From the NCBI RefSeq assembly GCF_006715165.1, contig NZ_VFMS01000001.1:186001-250000 (forward strand): a stretch of 64,000 nucleotides of DNA. Reading direction: 5' to 3'. The DNA is from Arthrobacter sp. SLBN-122 (lineage in GTDB: Bacteria; Actinomycetota; Actinomycetes; Actinomycetales; Micrococcaceae). The position numbers and the translations under genes were made by a program. Under the pieces are notes generated by a model that saw only the letters and a list, made by a program, of their open reading frames with translations, searched no databases and had not been told where the DNA came from. Shown here piece after piece: positions 63,663 to 64,000 of this stretch; position 1 is the stretch's first letter; each line of letters starts with the position of its first letter.

Positions 63663-64000
63663 CTATTTTTCAGCGTTGCGGTTGTCAGTGCGCCAGCGGA
63701 TGCCCGCGTCAATGAAGTCGTCGATTTCGCCGTCGAACACTGCCGACGTATTGCCCACTTCGTGTTCCGTACGCAGGTCCTTGACCATCTGGTACGGGTT
63801 CAGGACGTAGGACCGCATCTGGTCACCCCACGACGCTTTGACATCGCCGGCCAGTGCCTTCTTCTCCGCGTCTTCCTGTTCCTTCTTGAGCAGCAGGAGC
63901 CGGGACTGCAGGACACGCATGGCGGCGGCGCGGTTCTGCAGCTGCGACTTTTCGTTCTGCATGGACACCACGGTGCCGGTGGGAATGTGGGTAAGGCGGA
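63663..64000 (-). CDS. prfB: Peptide chain release factor 2 (RF2), C-terminal part
   Basis: About 112 codons are visible and the gene continues past the right edge. The frame reads [45 protein letters not shown], and ends [24 protein letters not shown], the usual RF2 C-terminal domain. The last-domain segment [24 protein letters not shown] is RF2-type (RF1 has [12 protein letters not shown]). The GGQ motif and any programmed frameshift site lie outside. Transcribed with ftsE, 186 bases away. Confidence 0.95.
   Translation of the reverse strand, partial: RLTHIPTGTVVSMQNEKSQLQNRAAAMRVLQSRLLLLKKEQEDAEKKALAGDVKASWGDQMRSYVLNPYQMVKDLRTEHEVGNTSAVFDGEIDDFIDAGIRWRTDNRNAEK

Overview
The window is high-GC, densely packed DNA from the chromosome of an actinobacterium. 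Several features point to the Micrococcaceae (Arthrobacter/Pseudarthrobacter type). These are the gene order argS-lysA-hom-thrC-thrB-rho-prfA-prmC-tsaC, the sigR-rsrA pair next to aroA-rsgA-hisN, a fused 2-oxoglutarate decarboxylase/E1-E2 protein (Kgd), a 24-residue ribosomal protein bL37, a tmRNA with the tag AESKRTDFALAA, and many GTG starts. This placement is inferred from gene content and order; no database was consulted.

Layout. (1) 1-11.3 kb, minus strand: one long array running argS, lysA, hom, thrC, thrB, rho, prfA, prmC, tsaC. It combines lysine/threonine biosynthesis with translation termination and Rho; a long palindromic repeat lies between rho and prfA. (2) 11.4-14.4 kb: a compact three-gene flavin redox module, made of an FMN-binding lipoprotein, the flavin transferase ApbE, and an NqrB/RnfD-like membrane protein fused to a ferredoxin-reductase domain; then tRNA-Arg(CCG). 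(3) 14.7-17.2 kb: a cation efflux protein, and a protealysin-type M4 peptidase followed by an emfourin-like inhibitor. (4) 17.3-26.7 kb: hrpA, a stand-alone KAS III, an overlapping operon sulfurtransferase-alcohol dehydrogenase-HIT, a divergent cysteine-desulfhydrase-like PLP enzyme, and an MBL-fold hydrolase. (5) 26.8-32.4 kb: zinc homeostasis (zur, znuABC) with a strong palindromic operator candidate, then two CNNM-type membrane proteins. (6) 33-39.1 kb: kgd, an SGNH-fold protein that has lost its catalytic residues, a DUF4097-PadR pair, and bL37.

(7) 39.2-44.4 kb: the thiol-stress pair rsrA/sigR read leftward from an exact SigR-type promoter (GGAAT-N18-GTT). Across it stand DoxX, aroA, rsgA and hisN, read rightward. 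(8) 44.5-49 kb: a SAM-IV-like riboswitch in front of a class V aminotransferase/cysteine-desulfurase-like gene, a methyltransferase, an MntR/DtxR regulator, paired crcB fluoride channels and a small hypothetical gene. (9) 49-59.1 kb: an accessory-looking metabolic/stress region. It holds an HtrA-like protease without a signal peptide, three paralogous PPOX-fold flavin-binding proteins, two zinc alcohol dehydrogenases, an integral membrane protein, and an operon of a HAD-GH65 phosphorylase fusion with phosphofructokinase. Similar GGGCC...GGNCC palindromes lie in two of its intergenic regions, suggesting shared DosR-like control. (10) 59.2-64 kb, minus strand: ssrA (tmRNA), smpB, an M23 coiled-coil peptidase, ftsX, ftsE and the 3' part of prfB, a division/ribosome-rescue cluster.

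No insertion sequence, prophage, CRISPR array or clear horizontally acquired island was seen. The points I think most deserve a second look are the sigR promoter placed to give an N-terminally extended isoform, the flavin redox module with a serine at its flavinylation site, the SAM-IV riboswitch target, the shared palindromes of the 52-59 kb region, and the palindromic repeat next to rho.
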